Notes: generated by a model from the letters alone, not told the origin. A DNA stretch of 64,000 nt from Yinghuangia soli (GCF_021502675.1 NZ_JAKFHA010000004.1:247722-311721), one strand, 5' to 3'. Numbered from the stretch's first letter, positions 9,712-17,961 are shown. Program-made: numbers and translations.

Positions 9712-9760
9712 TCCCGGCCCTTCCTACCCGGACGGGGCGCAAGGTCGAAGGGCCCGGAGG
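9712..9760. repeat. Hairpin repeat, copy 2
   Basis: The arms GGCCCTTC (9716-9723) and GAAGGGCC (9747-9754), and the loop block GGGGCGCAAG, match copy 1, while the rest of the loop has diverged. Conservation of stem and loop core over flanking sequence suggests a small palindromic repeat family; this is inference from two copies. Confidence 0.55.
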
Positions 9761-9952
9761 TGCCCGCGGAGTTGGGCGGGGGCTGGGCCGGAGCGCTGGG
9801 AATCGGGGACGCGAGGACCAAGCGGTCTTGAGCACCCGGCAGACCGTCGAAGCCGAGCACCAAGCGGGCCGGAGCTCCAAGGCGGCCCGAGGCACTCAGC
9901 GGACCGTCGAGGCCGAGCGGCGGGGACCGGCGATGCGTGCCGGTCGCCGCAC

Positions 9953-9967
9953 TACATTGTCCGGGTG
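9953..9967 (+). promoter_or_regulatory. Candidate leaderless promoter for CPBP gene
   Basis: TACATT at 9953-9958 ends six bases before the GTG start at 9965. No ribosome site precedes the GTG. This is the arrangement expected when transcription begins at the start codon. A clear -35 box is not visible. Confidence 0.4.
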
Positions 9968-10783
9968 ATCACGGAAGCCCACGCCGAACCGCCCGCCGAC
10001 GGCCAATTGCGCGGCCCCCGCCCGGTGCCGCCGCGCCGCAAGATCCTGCGCGACGAAGTGGTGCTGGTCCTCGCGCTCTCGCTCGGCGCGTCCGGGCTCT
10101 CCTCGCTGATCTCGTTCCTCGGCTCGATCACCCGCCCGGGCGGCCTCGCCGACCAGGCCGCCACCCTCAACCGGTCGGCCGCCCCGGGACGCCCCTGGCT
10201 GGACCTGGCCTGGCAGCTCTTCGGCATCGCCACCGCGCTCGTGCCGGTCTTCCTCGTCGCCCACCTGCTCACCCGCAACGGCGAATCGCTCCGCGACCTC
10301 GGCGTGGACGCCGGCCAGCGCCTCCTCGACCTGGGCCGCGGCGCCCTGGTCGCGGCCGCGATCGGCGGTACGGGCCTGGCCCTTTACCTCGCCGCGCGCG
10401 CCTCCGGCGCCAACCTCACCGTCGTCCCCACCAGCCTCCCCGACGTCTGGTGGCGCATCCCCGTCCTGGTCCTCTCCGCGATCCAGAACGCCGCCCTCGA
10501 GGAAGTTGTCGTCCTCGGCTACCTGATGCACCGCCTGCAGGCTCTCGGCTGGTCCTTCCCGAAAGCCGTCGCCGCCAGTTCCGTGCTCCGCGGCTCGTAC
10601 CACCTCTACCAGGGCATCGGCGGCTTCTTCGGCAACCTGGCGATGGGCGTCATCTTCTGCCTGCTCTACAAGCGCTGGGGCCGCGTCATGCCCCTCCTCG
10701 TCGCCCACGCCCTGATCGACATCGTGGCCTTCGTGGGCTACGTCCTCCTGGCCGGCAAGGTCTCCTGGCTGCCCACCCCATAG
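9965..10783 (+). CDS. CPBP family intramembrane metalloprotease
   Basis: A 272-residue polytopic protein with the CPBP (CAAX protease/bacteriocin-processing) signature. Motif 1 EEVVVLGYL carries the glutamate pair, motif 2 is RGSYHLYQG with its histidine, and motif 3 lies in VMPLLVAHALIDIVAF. About six to eight helices are predicted. Family members are membrane-embedded proteases of the Rce1 type; actinobacterial substrates are mostly unknown. The protein starts with a GTG at 9965, apparently leaderless, after a hydrophilic lead (about 30 residues) ending in PPRRKILRDE. It is transcribed away from the repeat region and has no obvious partner. Confidence 0.85.
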   Translation: MITEAHAEPPADGQLRGPRPVPPRRKILRDEVVLVLALSLGASGLSSLISFLGSITRPGGLADQAATLNRSAAPGRPWLDLAWQLFGIATALVPVFLVAHLLTRNGESLRDLGVDAGQRLLDLGRGALVAAAIGGTGLALYLAARASGANLTVVPTSLPDVWWRIPVLVLSAIQNAALEEVVVLGYLMHRLQALGWSFPKAVAASSVLRGSYHLYQGIGGFFGNLAMGVIFCLLYKRWGRVMPLLVAHALIDIVAFVGYVLLAGKVSWLPTP

Positions 10784-10861
10784 CCGGTCGCCCATGTCCG
10801 GGTCGGGTGGCCCTCCGGACGACTGACGGCCACGTACCGGGCCTGAACCACGGCCGAACGC

Positions 10862-11338
10862 TTAGTCGACCGGCAGGGTGAAGCGGAGCTTTTCCTTCGA
10901 GGTTGCGCCCAGGCGGTTGTAGAAGCGGATGGCGTCCGTATTCCACGGGGGTGTCTGCCACTGCACATGGTCGATGCCCAGGCTGCGGGCCTCGGTGGCG
11001 ACGGCTTCGATGAGCTTGGGGCCTACGCGCAGGCCGCGGTGGCCGTCGCGGAGGAACAGGCAGTCCATGTGCATGTACTCGGCGCCGTCCCAGGTCGACA
11101 TCTCGGGTGCGCAGGAGGCGTAGCCGATGAGTTCGCCGGGGGCGAGCTCCGCGACGAGGACCCGGAGGCGCGGGGCGGCGGAGCCGAAGAGCAGGGCGGA
11201 GAGGCGGTCGGCCAGGTCCGCAGGCGGGGGCGAAGCCTTCTCGTACTCCGCGTGCTCGGCGGCCAGGCGGGCGACCTCCGGGAGGTCGCCCGGCCGGGCA
11301 TGCCGTACCTGCACCTGGGCCGTGCCTTGATCGTTCAT
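10862..11338 (-). CDS. GNAT family N-acetyltransferase
   Basis: A 158-residue acetyl-CoA-dependent acyltransferase. The fold elements are readable: VRHARPGDLPEVARLAAEH at the N-terminus, LIGYASCAPEMSTW as beta-4, FLRDGHRGLRVGPKLIEAVA as the acetyl-CoA-binding loop and helix, and AIRFYNRLGATSKEK near the C-terminus. The layout resembles diamine (spermidine/spermine-type) acetyltransferases, but the substrate is not determined. The ATG at 11338 lacks a clear ribosome site. It lies 25 bp downstream of the cupin gene on the same strand and may be co-transcribed with it. Confidence 0.85.
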   Translation of the reverse strand: MNDQGTAQVQVRHARPGDLPEVARLAAEHAEYEKASPPPADLADRLSALLFGSAAPRLRVLVAELAPGELIGYASCAPEMSTWDGAEYMHMDCLFLRDGHRGLRVGPKLIEAVATEARSLGIDHVQWQTPPWNTDAIRFYNRLGATSKEKLRFTLPVD

Positions 11339-11363
11339 GGGGCCATCATGCAGGGCGCCGCGC

Positions 11364-11768
11364 TCAGGACGGGACGTCAAGGTCCTGGCCCGCGGTGCTG
11401 GTGACGTGGGAGGGGATCTCGCCCTCGTGGCGGTCGCCGGTGGTCGAGGTGCCGGAAGGCTCGAACATGAGGATGGAGCCGCCCGGCGACGACGGCTTGT
11501 GCTCGGTGCCCTTCGGGACGACGAAGGTGTCGCCGACCTCCAGGACCACCGTGCGCTCGGTGCCGTCGGCCTCGCGCAGGGCGATGTCGAAGCGGCCGTC
11601 CAGGACCAGGAAGAACTCGTCGGTGTCCTCGTGCACATGCCACACGTGCTCGCCGAGCGTGTGGGCGATCCGCACGTCGTAGTCGTTCATGCGCGCCACG
11701 ATCCGCGGGCTGTACACCTCGTCGAAGCTCGCGAGCGCCTTGGTCAGGTTGATGGGGTTCGTCGTCAT
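11364..11768 (-). CDS. Cupin domain protein
   Basis: A 134-residue single-domain cupin. The metal-binding motif reads HVWHVHEDTDEFFLVLDGRF (motif 1 with two histidines and glutamate), and motif 2 is GDTFVVPKGTEHKP. Such small cupins range from isomerases to sensors, and no substrate can be assigned. The start ATG at 11768 begins MTTNPINLTKAL. It is followed closely by the GNAT gene, a pairing that suggests a short operon, and preceded by a truncated recombinase fragment. Confidence 0.85.
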   Translation of the reverse strand: MTTNPINLTKALASFDEVYSPRIVARMNDYDVRIAHTLGEHVWHVHEDTDEFFLVLDGRFDIALREADGTERTVVLEVGDTFVVPKGTEHKPSSPGGSILMFEPSGTSTTGDRHEGEIPSHVTSTAGQDLDVPS

Positions 11769-11821
11769 GTCCCGATCCTGGCCGAGTCGATGTGCACGAG
11801 GCTTGTACGTTTTTGACGTGC

Positions 11822-12184
11822 TCAGTCCTGCGGGGGGGTCGGTGTCGATGAGGCCGGCGAGGCCCGTACGACGGTCGAGGGCGCGGCGCCGTCGCGCGTG
11901 AGGTGTTCGACGTACGCGTCGATATGGACGCGGCGTGCGTCGAGCACCTCGAGGCCGAGCCCCGCACACCAACTGCCGTAGTCGGACAGGTCCCTGGTGT
12001 ACGCCGCCCGCGTGTTGCCGTGGTGGGAGAGCAGGAATCCGACCGCGAGCCGCTGCGCCGTGCCGTCTTCGCCGGCGAGAGCCAGGCTCTCCGAGGAGTG
12101 CCGGGGCCCGGGCGGGGGCATGCCAGACACGTCGTCGACCGCCGGGGCGGGGACGGCGGGCACCGAGAACTCGGGGGCAGGCAC
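11822..12184 (-). pseudogene. Truncated tyrosine recombinase (core-binding domain only)
   Basis: A 120-residue reading frame whose middle (LLSHHGNTRAAYTRDLSDYG, then ...RRVHIDAYVEHLTRDGAAPSTV) closely resembles the N-terminal SAM-like core-binding domain of XerC/phage-type tyrosine recombinases. The frame ends 24 residues after the APSTV motif, exactly where the catalytic domain with R-H-R-Y should start, and no catalytic domain is found in any frame downstream. The GTG at 12184 has AAGGA seven bases upstream. I read it as the remnant of an integrase, for example from a lost mobile element; a stand-alone DNA-binding protein is a less likely alternative. Confidence 0.6.
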
Positions 12185-12328
12185 GGTGAGATCCTTGGGT
12201 CCGCGTGGGGCCGAACGGAATGATGGTCGTCACGCCACCGGCCGGCCCCGGTCCGGCTCGGCGTGTCGGTGCAGGTATCGGTGGCCCGTGTCCGGATTGC
12301 GGGCGGCGCGGCCGTGGAGGGGGTGCCC

Positions 12329-12847
12329 ATGATGGGAAGCGGGATCCGCGAGCGGTGGCAACTGCGGCGGGAGGCGGCGGCCGACGCGCCGCGGCGTCCG
12401 CGGCCGGGGCTGGTCGCGCCTGTCGTGCTCGTCGTGTTCTTCCTGCTGGTCGTGCTCATCGTGGTGAAGATGGGCGGCGGCGAGGAGACCGCGCAGGCCG
12501 CGGGCTCCGGCAGCGAGACCGGTCAGGGGGACCCCGCGCAGACCGAGTCGCCCGAGCCCACCGGGCCGCCGGTCGCCGGGCCCGAGGCGATCCCGGGAAC
12601 CGTCAAGTCCCGCTTCGCGCTTGCCGTCTACAAGCAGCCCGCGGAGCGCGGCAAGCCGGTGCTCAGCGCGGAGCGCAACACCCGGGTCATGGTCGAGTGC
12701 CACATCGCCGGCCAGGTGCGGTACGTCAGCGGCGTGGGCGACCCCACCTGGGCGCGCGTCATCGTGTCCGGCAAGCGCGGGTACGTGCACGTCGGCCACA
12801 TCGAGACGGGCGGCGTGGTCGCGCAGCAAGTGCCCGCCTGCGAGTAG
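12329..12847 (+). CDS. Single-pass membrane protein with extracellular SH3-like region
   Basis: A 172-residue protein. A basic N-terminus is followed by one transmembrane helix (VAPVVLVVFFLLVVLIVVKM), an acidic Gly/Ser/Pro linker, and a C-terminal domain from about FALAVYKQPAERGKPV to GYVHVGHIETG that resembles a bacterial SH3-like fold. The function is unknown; such domains often bind wall polymers. The ATG at 12329 has a GGAGG eight bases upstream and is preferred over in-frame upstream starts. No operon partner is apparent. Confidence 0.75.
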   Translation: MMGSGIRERWQLRREAAADAPRRPRPGLVAPVVLVVFFLLVVLIVVKMGGGEETAQAAGSGSETGQGDPAQTESPEPTGPPVAGPEAIPGTVKSRFALAVYKQPAERGKPVLSAERNTRVMVECHIAGQVRYVSGVGDPTWARVIVSGKRGYVHVGHIETGGVVAQQVPACE

Positions 12848-12886
12848 GGCGTCGGCCGGCCCACCACAACGCCTGCGAGCAGCGCG

Positions 12887-13738
12887 TCAGTCCGCCCACC
12901 ACAGCGCCTGCGCATTGCCGCCCAGGATCGCCGCCTGGCCCGCGGCGGCACGGCGGCGGACGGCGTGCCGGGCGAGGGCGACCATGCCGGGGTAGCCGGG
13001 CGTGCGCGTCTGAGGGTGGTCGGAGCCCCACAGCAGGCGCTCGTCGCCGAAGGCGTCGGCAAGCGTGTCGAGGATGTCCGCCGGGTCGCTGCCCGCGTCG
13101 GGGGCGTACGAGGCGAACAGATGCGTGCTCACCTTCAGCCGCACGTGCGGGAGTTCGGCGAGCGCCAGCACCGGTGCCAGGCCCGCGGCACCGGCCGCCG
13201 GGTCGGGGAATCCGGCGTGGTCGAGGGCGACGGCGAGCCCGGGCCGGGCGGCCAGCAGCGGGGCGAAGCGGTCCAGGGCGTCCGCGAAGGCGGTGAGGAC
13301 CAGCGTGCCGCCGACGGCTTCGGCGGTGTCCAGCAGGCGGCCGATGTGCGGGGCGCCGATCCACTCCGGCGGCGGCTTGCCGGGGCCGCCGGACACTGCG
13401 AACAGGCGTACGCCCACCACACCCTGATGGTCGATCAGCTCCGTCAGACGGTCGGGTGCCCGCTCGTCGGCCGGGTCGACGGCCACCACGGCCCGGGTGC
13501 GCTCGGGATGCGCAGCTGCGGCGTCCAGCACGTACCGGCAGTCGTACCCGTACGCCCCGACCCCCTGCACCAGCACGCACTGACCGACGCCGGCCTCGGC
13601 CTGCACGGACAGGACGTGCTCGGCCGTCGCCACCCCGTCCGACCAGTAGTCGGCGCCGTCCCCGGTGCCGCCGCTGCGCGGGTACCGGGCGGTGTCGGGG
13701 GAGACGATGTGCACGTGGGTGTCGACGATTCCGGTCAC
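12887..13738 (-). CDS. Amidohydrolase 2 family (TIM-barrel) hydrolase
   Basis: A 283-residue metal-dependent hydrolase beginning with the signature VDTHVHIVSPDTARYP. It continues with QCVLVQGVGAYGYDCRY, VALDHAGFPDP, VRLKVSTHLFA and LLWGSDHPQTRTPGYPG, which carry the usual metal-ligand His/Asp positions. The C-terminal AAILGGNAQALW is the family end. Relatives include 2-pyrone-4,6-dicarboxylate lactonase (LigI) and other lactone or decarboxylating enzymes of aromatic catabolism. The substrate is not determined and no catabolic neighbours are present. The gene is convergent with the preceding SH3-like gene. Confidence 0.85.
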   Translation of the reverse strand: MTGIVDTHVHIVSPDTARYPRSGGTGDGADYWSDGVATAEHVLSVQAEAGVGQCVLVQGVGAYGYDCRYVLDAAAAHPERTRAVVAVDPADERAPDRLTELIDHQGVVGVRLFAVSGGPGKPPPEWIGAPHIGRLLDTAEAVGGTLVLTAFADALDRFAPLLAARPGLAVALDHAGFPDPAAGAAGLAPVLALAELPHVRLKVSTHLFASYAPDAGSDPADILDTLADAFGDERLLWGSDHPQTRTPGYPGMVALARHAVRRRAAAGQAAILGGNAQALWWAD

Positions 13739-13799
13739 CGCGCGACCGTAACCGATCGAAGCTGCACGATCGAGACACCCGAGACACCGGTCTGGCGCG

Positions 13800-14423
13800 T
13801 CAGACCCGCTGATGCACCCAGGTGGTCAGCACATGCTCGCGGCCCTTGGTCATCTCGATGATCGGCTCATTGCCGTCCGGTACGAAGCCGGTGGCCTTGG
13901 CGACCGCGTTGCTCGCGTGGTTGTCCTGCACGATGCGCAGCACCACCCGCTCGAAGCCGAGCGTCCCGTACGCGAAGTCCACCATCAGCCGCAGCGAACG
14001 CGACGCGAAGCCGCGGCCGCGGTATGCCGTTCCGATGCCGTAGCCCATCTCCGCGCCGCCGGGGAAGTGCTTGTCGTGGAAGACCAGCACCTCGCCGACC
14101 GGCGGCCCGCCCGGCACCTCCGGATCCGCCGCGGACGCCTCGGTGATCGCCAGGCACAGCCGCTGCCCCGCGGCGCGGTCGGCCCGTGCGCGGGTGTAGC
14201 GGTCGACGGCCGCCGCGTGGTCGAAGGGCGACGGCAGCGGGGTGAACCGGTCGACCTCGGGGTTGTCGAACACCGCGGCCATCACGTCCAGATCGGCTTC
14301 CGCCCACTCGCGCAGGACCAGGCCGGAGCCGGCCAGCCGGATGGCGCCGGACGGGAACGGCATGGGCGGCGGCTGCGCGCCGGGCGCAGGGGTGGGGCTG
14401 GTCACAGCGGACGATCTTGGCAT
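13800..14423 (-). CDS. GNAT family N-acetyltransferase (RimJ/RimL type)
   Basis: A protein of about 200 residues with the ribosomal-protein-acetyltransferase (Acetyltransf_3) layout: AIRLAGSGLVLREWAEADLD at the N-terminus, GGAEMGYGIGTAYRGRGFAS as the acetyl-CoA site, LGFERVVLRIVQDNHASNAV, and ATGFVPDG. It probably acetylates an amino group of a protein N-terminus or small molecule; the target is unknown. The start is uncertain: ATG at 14423 and GTG at 14405 are both possible and neither has a good ribosome site. It is divergent from the SnoaL-like gene, with 87 bp between the starts. Confidence 0.8.
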   Translation of the reverse strand: MPRSSAVTSPTPAPGAQPPPMPFPSGAIRLAGSGLVLREWAEADLDVMAAVFDNPEVDRFTPLPSPFDHAAAVDRYTRARADRAAGQRLCLAITEASAADPEVPGGPPVGEVLVFHDKHFPGGAEMGYGIGTAYRGRGFASRSLRLMVDFAYGTLGFERVVLRIVQDNHASNAVAKATGFVPDGNEPIIEMTKGREHVLTTWVHQRV

Positions 14424-14510
14424 GCCCGGCGCGCGAGCGCAGGACCGCTCTTGATCCTTCGTCCGGAATCGGCTCTCCTGATGCCGCGCAACGGATACGA
14501 GGAGGCCCGC

Positions 14511-15107
14511 ATGACGCAGACCGCACCCGACGGCGGCACGCCCGGCGAACCCGGCGGCCCCGGAGCCCCGCAAGCCTCCGAGGCCCCCGAGGCGCGCGAG
14601 CTCCGCGAGACCGTCGACTACATCGGCGTGACCCGCCTGCAGGCCCGGTACGCCGATGCGGTCAGCTGCCGCGCCTGGGCCGAGTTCGCCGAGATCTTCG
14701 CCGCCGACGCCGTCGTGGTCGTCGACACCGGCGTCGGCGAACCGCTGCGCCTTGCCGGGCCCGACGGCGTGTCCGGGTTCATCTCCGGGGCCATCGAACG
14801 CTTCGAGTTCTTCCAGTTCGTGCCGCTCAACACCCGCGTCGAGACGTCCGTCGGTGGCGACCCGGACGCCGCCGAAGGCCGCCTCTACATCTGCGAACTG
14901 CGCCAGGACCGCGAGTCCGGGCGCTGGACCAACGCCTTCGGCGTCTACCACGACCAGTACCGCCGCACCCCCGGCCCGGCCGGCACCCCGCGCTGGGTCT
15001 TCGTGCACCGCCGATACCAGTCCCTGGCCCGCACCACCGGCCGCGCCGAGGTCTTCGACTTCCCGCACCACCTGGCCCCGGGCGCCCTCGGCACTATCGC
15101 CCCGTGA
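14511..15107 (+). CDS. SnoaL-like / NTF2-fold protein
   Basis: A 198-residue protein whose body (ITRLQ-type start GVTRLQARYADAVSCRAWAE, then IFAADAVVVVDTG and GVSGFISGAIERFEFFQFVP) fits the SnoaL_4-like NTF2 fold of small hydratases, cyclases or isomerases. The first 35 residues are Gly/Pro/Ala-rich and likely disordered. The ATG at 14511 has AGGAGG five bases upstream. The substrate is unknown. An SDR gene follows 104 bp downstream on the same strand, a combination often seen in small accessory redox pathways, but co-function is inference. Confidence 0.75.
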   Translation: MTQTAPDGGTPGEPGGPGAPQASEAPEARELRETVDYIGVTRLQARYADAVSCRAWAEFAEIFAADAVVVVDTGVGEPLRLAGPDGVSGFISGAIERFEFFQFVPLNTRVETSVGGDPDAAEGRLYICELRQDRESGRWTNAFGVYHDQYRRTPGPAGTPRWVFVHRRYQSLARTTGRAEVFDFPHHLAPGALGTIAP

Positions 15108-15211
15108 CCGGCTCTCCGCCGGGGGATTGACGCTGTGTCAGCTCTTGCAACGCCCGCCCGCGCGGCACATGATCGGCCCAGCACACCGACGGCGGCAGGG
15201 GAGCGGGCACG

Positions 15212-15991
15212 ATGGCGGGACGGTTCGAGGGCAAGCGCGTACTGGTGACCGGTGCGTCGTCCGGGATCGGGGCCGCGACCGCGGTCGCGTTCGCACGCGA
15301 GGGCGCCGTGGTCGGCATCGCCGCGCGCCGCGCCGACCGGCTTGCCGACGTGCTCGCCGAGTGCCGTACGCACACCCCCGGCGCGGCCGCGTTCACCGTC
15401 GACCTGGCCGACCTCGACGGCATCGAGGCGTTCGCCGCCGAGGCGGCCAAGGAACTGGGCGGCGTCGACGTGCTCGTCAACAACGCCGGCATCCCCAAGC
15501 GCCGCCGCGCCGCCAAGCTGACCCCCGAGGACCTGCACGAGGTCATGGCGGTCAACTTCGAGGCCCCCGTGCGGCTGACCGGCGCGCTGCTGCCGGCGAT
15601 GCTGGAGCGCGGCGACGGGCACGTCGTGAACCTGTCGTCGATGGGCGTGCACATGTTCAGCTTCGGGGTCGGCGCGTACGCCGCGTCCAAGGCCGCCGTC
15701 GAGCTGTGGACCGAGGCGCTGCACCTGGAACTGGCCGGCACCGGCGTGGCCGCGCACCTGTTCGTGCCGGGCACCACGCTCACCGAGTTCAGCAAGGAAC
15801 GCGAGGGCAACGACCCGCCGTTCCCGGTCGACCCGGCCGCCGCCGCGACCCCGGAGCAGGTCGCCGCCGCCTTGCTCGACTGCCTGGGCACCGACGACTT
15901 CATCACCTACGCCACCGAGCGCGACGCGGCCACCGCGAAGGCCAAGAACGCCGACCCCAACGCGTTCCTCGCGCAACTGCGCCGCCGCTGA
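15212..15991 (+). CDS. Short-chain dehydrogenase/reductase
   Basis: A 259-residue classical SDR. The cofactor motif TGASSGIG is at residues 14-21 and NNAG near 91-94. Serine in VVNLSSMGVHMF and tyrosine in YAASKAAVELW supply the Ser-Tyr-Lys catalytic set. Basic residues after beta-2 (AARRADR) suggest NADP(H). The substrate is unknown. The start ATG at 15212 follows a GGGGAG site. It is downstream of the SnoaL-like gene and ends at a strong hairpin (16004-16033). Confidence 0.9.
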   Translation: MAGRFEGKRVLVTGASSGIGAATAVAFAREGAVVGIAARRADRLADVLAECRTHTPGAAAFTVDLADLDGIEAFAAEAAKELGGVDVLVNNAGIPKRRRAAKLTPEDLHEVMAVNFEAPVRLTGALLPAMLERGDGHVVNLSSMGVHMFSFGVGAYAASKAAVELWTEALHLELAGTGVAAHLFVPGTTLTEFSKEREGNDPPFPVDPAAAATPEQVAAALLDCLGTDDFITYATERDAATAKAKNADPNAFLAQLRRR

Positions 15992-16003
15992 CGCAGCCGC
16001 CGA

Positions 16004-16033
16004 CCGCCGCCCGGGTGCGTGTCCGGGCGGCGG
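16004..16033 (+). terminator. Terminator hairpin after SDR gene
   Basis: A perfect 11-bp stem (16004-16014 with 16023-16033) and an 8-nt loop start 13 bases after the SDR stop, followed by ATCTTTG. Confidence 0.75.
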
Positions 16034-16095
16034 ATCTTTGCCCGGCATGGAAGACTCGCCCGGTACGTCACGCATAGCTCGGGGAGGACCAGCCG

Positions 16096-17331
16096 GTGAG
16101 CATCCAGGAACTGCCGTACCGTCAGATCCGGCAGTCGGCCAAACTCTCCGGGGTCTGCTACGACATCCGCGGCCCCGTCCTCGACGAGGCGAAGCGGATG
16201 GAGGACGAAGGCCACCGCATCCTCAAGCTGAACATCGGCAACCCGGCGCCGTTCGGCTTCGAGGCGCCCGGCGAGATCCTGCACGACATCATCATGGGGC
16301 TGCCGTCCGCCCAGGGCTATTGCGACTCCAAGGGCCTCTTCCACGCCCGGCGCGCGGTGGTGCAGCACTACCAGGAGCGCGGCATCCACGGCGTGGACGT
16401 CGAGGACGTCTACCTCGGCAACGGCGTGTCCGAGCTGATCGTGATGTCGCTGCAGGCGCTGCTCGACGACGGCGACCAGGTGCTCGTCCCGGCCCCCGAC
16501 TACCCGCTGTGGACCGCGGCCGTCTCGCTGTCCGGCGGCACCCCCGTGCACTACCTGTGCGACGAAGGCGCCGACTGGTTCCCCGACCTCGACGACATCG
16601 CCGCCAAGATCACCGACCGCACCCGGGCGATCGTGGTCATCAACCCGAACAACCCGACCGGCTCGGTCTACTCGCGCGAACTGCTCGAGGGCATCGTGGA
16701 CCTGGCCCGCCGGCACGGCCTGCTGATCCTCGCCGACGAGATCTACGACAAGATCCTGTACGACGACGCCGAGCACGTGCCGCTCGCCTCGCTGGCCCCC
16801 GACCTGCTGTGCCTGACGTTCAACGGGCTCAGCAAGGCCTACCGGGTGGCCGGCTTCCGGTCCGGCTGGCTCATGCTGTCCGGCCCGAAGACGCACGCCG
16901 CGAACTACATCGAGGGCCTCAACATCCTGGCCAACATGCGGCTGTGCGCGAACGTCCCCGCGCAGCACGCGATCGCCACCGCGCTCGGCGGCCACCAGAG
17001 CATCCGCGAGCTGATCCTGCCCGGCGGCCGGCTGCGGGCGCAGCGCGACAAGGCGTACGAACTGCTCACTTCGATCCCCGGGGTGACCTGCGTCAAGCCG
17101 CGCGGTGCGCTGTACGCGTTCCCGCGGATCGACCCCGAGGTGTGCCCGATCGCGGACGACGAGAAGTTCGTGCTCGACCTGCTGCTGCAGGAGCGCATCC
17201 TGGTCGTGCAGGGCAGCGGCTTCAACTGGCCTACGCCGGACCACTTCCGGATCGTGACGCTGCCGCACGTGGACGACCTGGACGACGCGATCACCCGGAT
17301 CGGGAAGTTCATCGGGTCCTACCGGCAGTAG
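16096..17331 (+). CDS. PLP-dependent aminotransferase (AlaA-like)
   Basis: A 411-residue fold-type I class I/II aminotransferase. It shows LNIGNPAPFGFEAP at the N-terminus, YLGNGVSELI, NPNNPTGSVYS, ILADEIYDKILYD and the lysine-bearing FNGLSKAYRVAGFRSGW. The overall sequence is typical of the actinobacterial alanine/aspartate-type transaminases related to E. coli AlaA, so alanine:2-oxoglutarate exchange is the likely activity. The GTG at 16096 is preceded by GGGGAGG. It is monocistronic. Confidence 0.9.
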   Translation: MSIQELPYRQIRQSAKLSGVCYDIRGPVLDEAKRMEDEGHRILKLNIGNPAPFGFEAPGEILHDIIMGLPSAQGYCDSKGLFHARRAVVQHYQERGIHGVDVEDVYLGNGVSELIVMSLQALLDDGDQVLVPAPDYPLWTAAVSLSGGTPVHYLCDEGADWFPDLDDIAAKITDRTRAIVVINPNNPTGSVYSRELLEGIVDLARRHGLLILADEIYDKILYDDAEHVPLASLAPDLLCLTFNGLSKAYRVAGFRSGWLMLSGPKTHAANYIEGLNILANMRLCANVPAQHAIATALGGHQSIRELILPGGRLRAQRDKAYELLTSIPGVTCVKPRGALYAFPRIDPEVCPIADDEKFVLDLLLQERILVVQGSGFNWPTPDHFRIVTLPHVDDLDDAITRIGKFIGSYRQ

Positions 17332-17384
17332 CCGCGGCCGCCGTGCTTCCTCCGACTCCGGGCGGGCGACGGAAGTGACCGTAC

Positions 17385-17424
17385 TTGATCGCTTCTGTTC
17401 GCCCATGGATAGGTTTGGGCTATG
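17385..17424 (+). promoter_or_regulatory. Candidate leaderless promoter for VOC gene
   Basis: TTGATC (17385-17390) and TAGGTT (17410-17415) are 19 bases apart. TAGGTT ends exactly six bases before the ATG at 17422, and no ribosome site precedes that ATG, so the mRNA may start at the start codon. Confidence 0.45.
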
Positions 17425-17877
17425 AGCAATGAGTGGCCTGCGCACCTTCCGGTCGGCGCTGTTCGTTTCGCCCGCCCGACGGCCCGCTACGACGAGGTCG
17501 TGGCCTTCTACGAGGACGCCCTGGGCCTGCCCGTCCTCTTCCGCTGGCGCGGCGACGACGGCCACGCCGGATACGACGGCGTGCTGGTCGGCCTGCCCGG
17601 CGCCGCCGTGCACCTGGAGATCACCCAGCACGGCAACCCGCCGGTGATCCCCGAGCCGCACCCGGAGAACCAGCTCGTCCTCTACATGAGCGGCCCGGAC
17701 GCGGTCGCGGCGGCTGCCGCCCGGCTCGCCGAGCGCGGCCACGAGCCGGTGCCGGCCGCCAACCCGTACTGGCCGGAGCGCGGCTGCCTGTGCTTCGCGG
17801 ACCCGGACGGCTGGATCATCGTGCTGGCCCCCTGGGTGTTCGGCGTCGACCCGGTGCCGGCGCCGAAGGCCGGCTGA
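17422..17877 (+). CDS. VOC (glyoxalase/bleomycin-resistance) family protein
   Basis: A 151-residue vicinal-oxygen-chelate protein with two beta-alpha-beta-beta-beta halves. These start at VRFARPTARYDEVVAFYEDA and, in the second half, at NQLVLYMSGPDAVAAAAARL, with FADPDGWIIVLA as the final strand. Family members are metal-dependent lyases, isomerases or dioxygenases, or antibiotic-binding proteins; no substrate can be named. It appears leaderless. It converges on the LLM oxidoreductase across a strong shared terminator. Confidence 0.85.
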   Translation: MSNEWPAHLPVGAVRFARPTARYDEVVAFYEDALGLPVLFRWRGDDGHAGYDGVLVGLPGAAVHLEITQHGNPPVIPEPHPENQLVLYMSGPDAVAAAAARLAERGHEPVPAANPYWPERGCLCFADPDGWIIVLAPWVFGVDPVPAPKAG

Positions 17878-17961
17878 CCCGCTCGGCTCCGCACGGCTCC
17901 GCACGGCTCCTCGCGGCGCCGCGCGACCACACGGCCGCGGCCCGGCCCTCGGACCTGCAAT

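Larger units (their letters stand above)
9165..9960. repeat. Degenerate direct-repeat region with hairpin units
   Basis: The 863-bp gap between the GCS2-like gene and the CPBP protease has no supported gene but much internal repetition. There is a (GGGGCT)n run near 9216-9260, an exact 15-bp tandem duplication (9505-9519 and 9520-9534), and two diverged copies of a unit of roughly 270-300 bp. In each copy a segment like GGGCTGGGCAACCACTCGG (9303; second version at 9603) precedes a hairpin. Further short repeats built on GACCGTCGA-GCCGAGC occur at about 9841 and 9902. The origin is unknown. Confidence 0.65.

Noticed and set aside
8926-9863. Minus-strand frames over the end of the GCS2-like gene and the repeat region
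   Set aside because: They are antisense shadows of a well-supported gene and extend into non-coding repeats; no domain is recognisable.
15212-15991. Operon of SnoaL-like, SDR and aminotransferase genes as a biosynthetic cluster
   Set aside because: Gaps of about 100 bp, an intervening terminator and generic housekeeping-type enzymes do not support a natural-product cluster.
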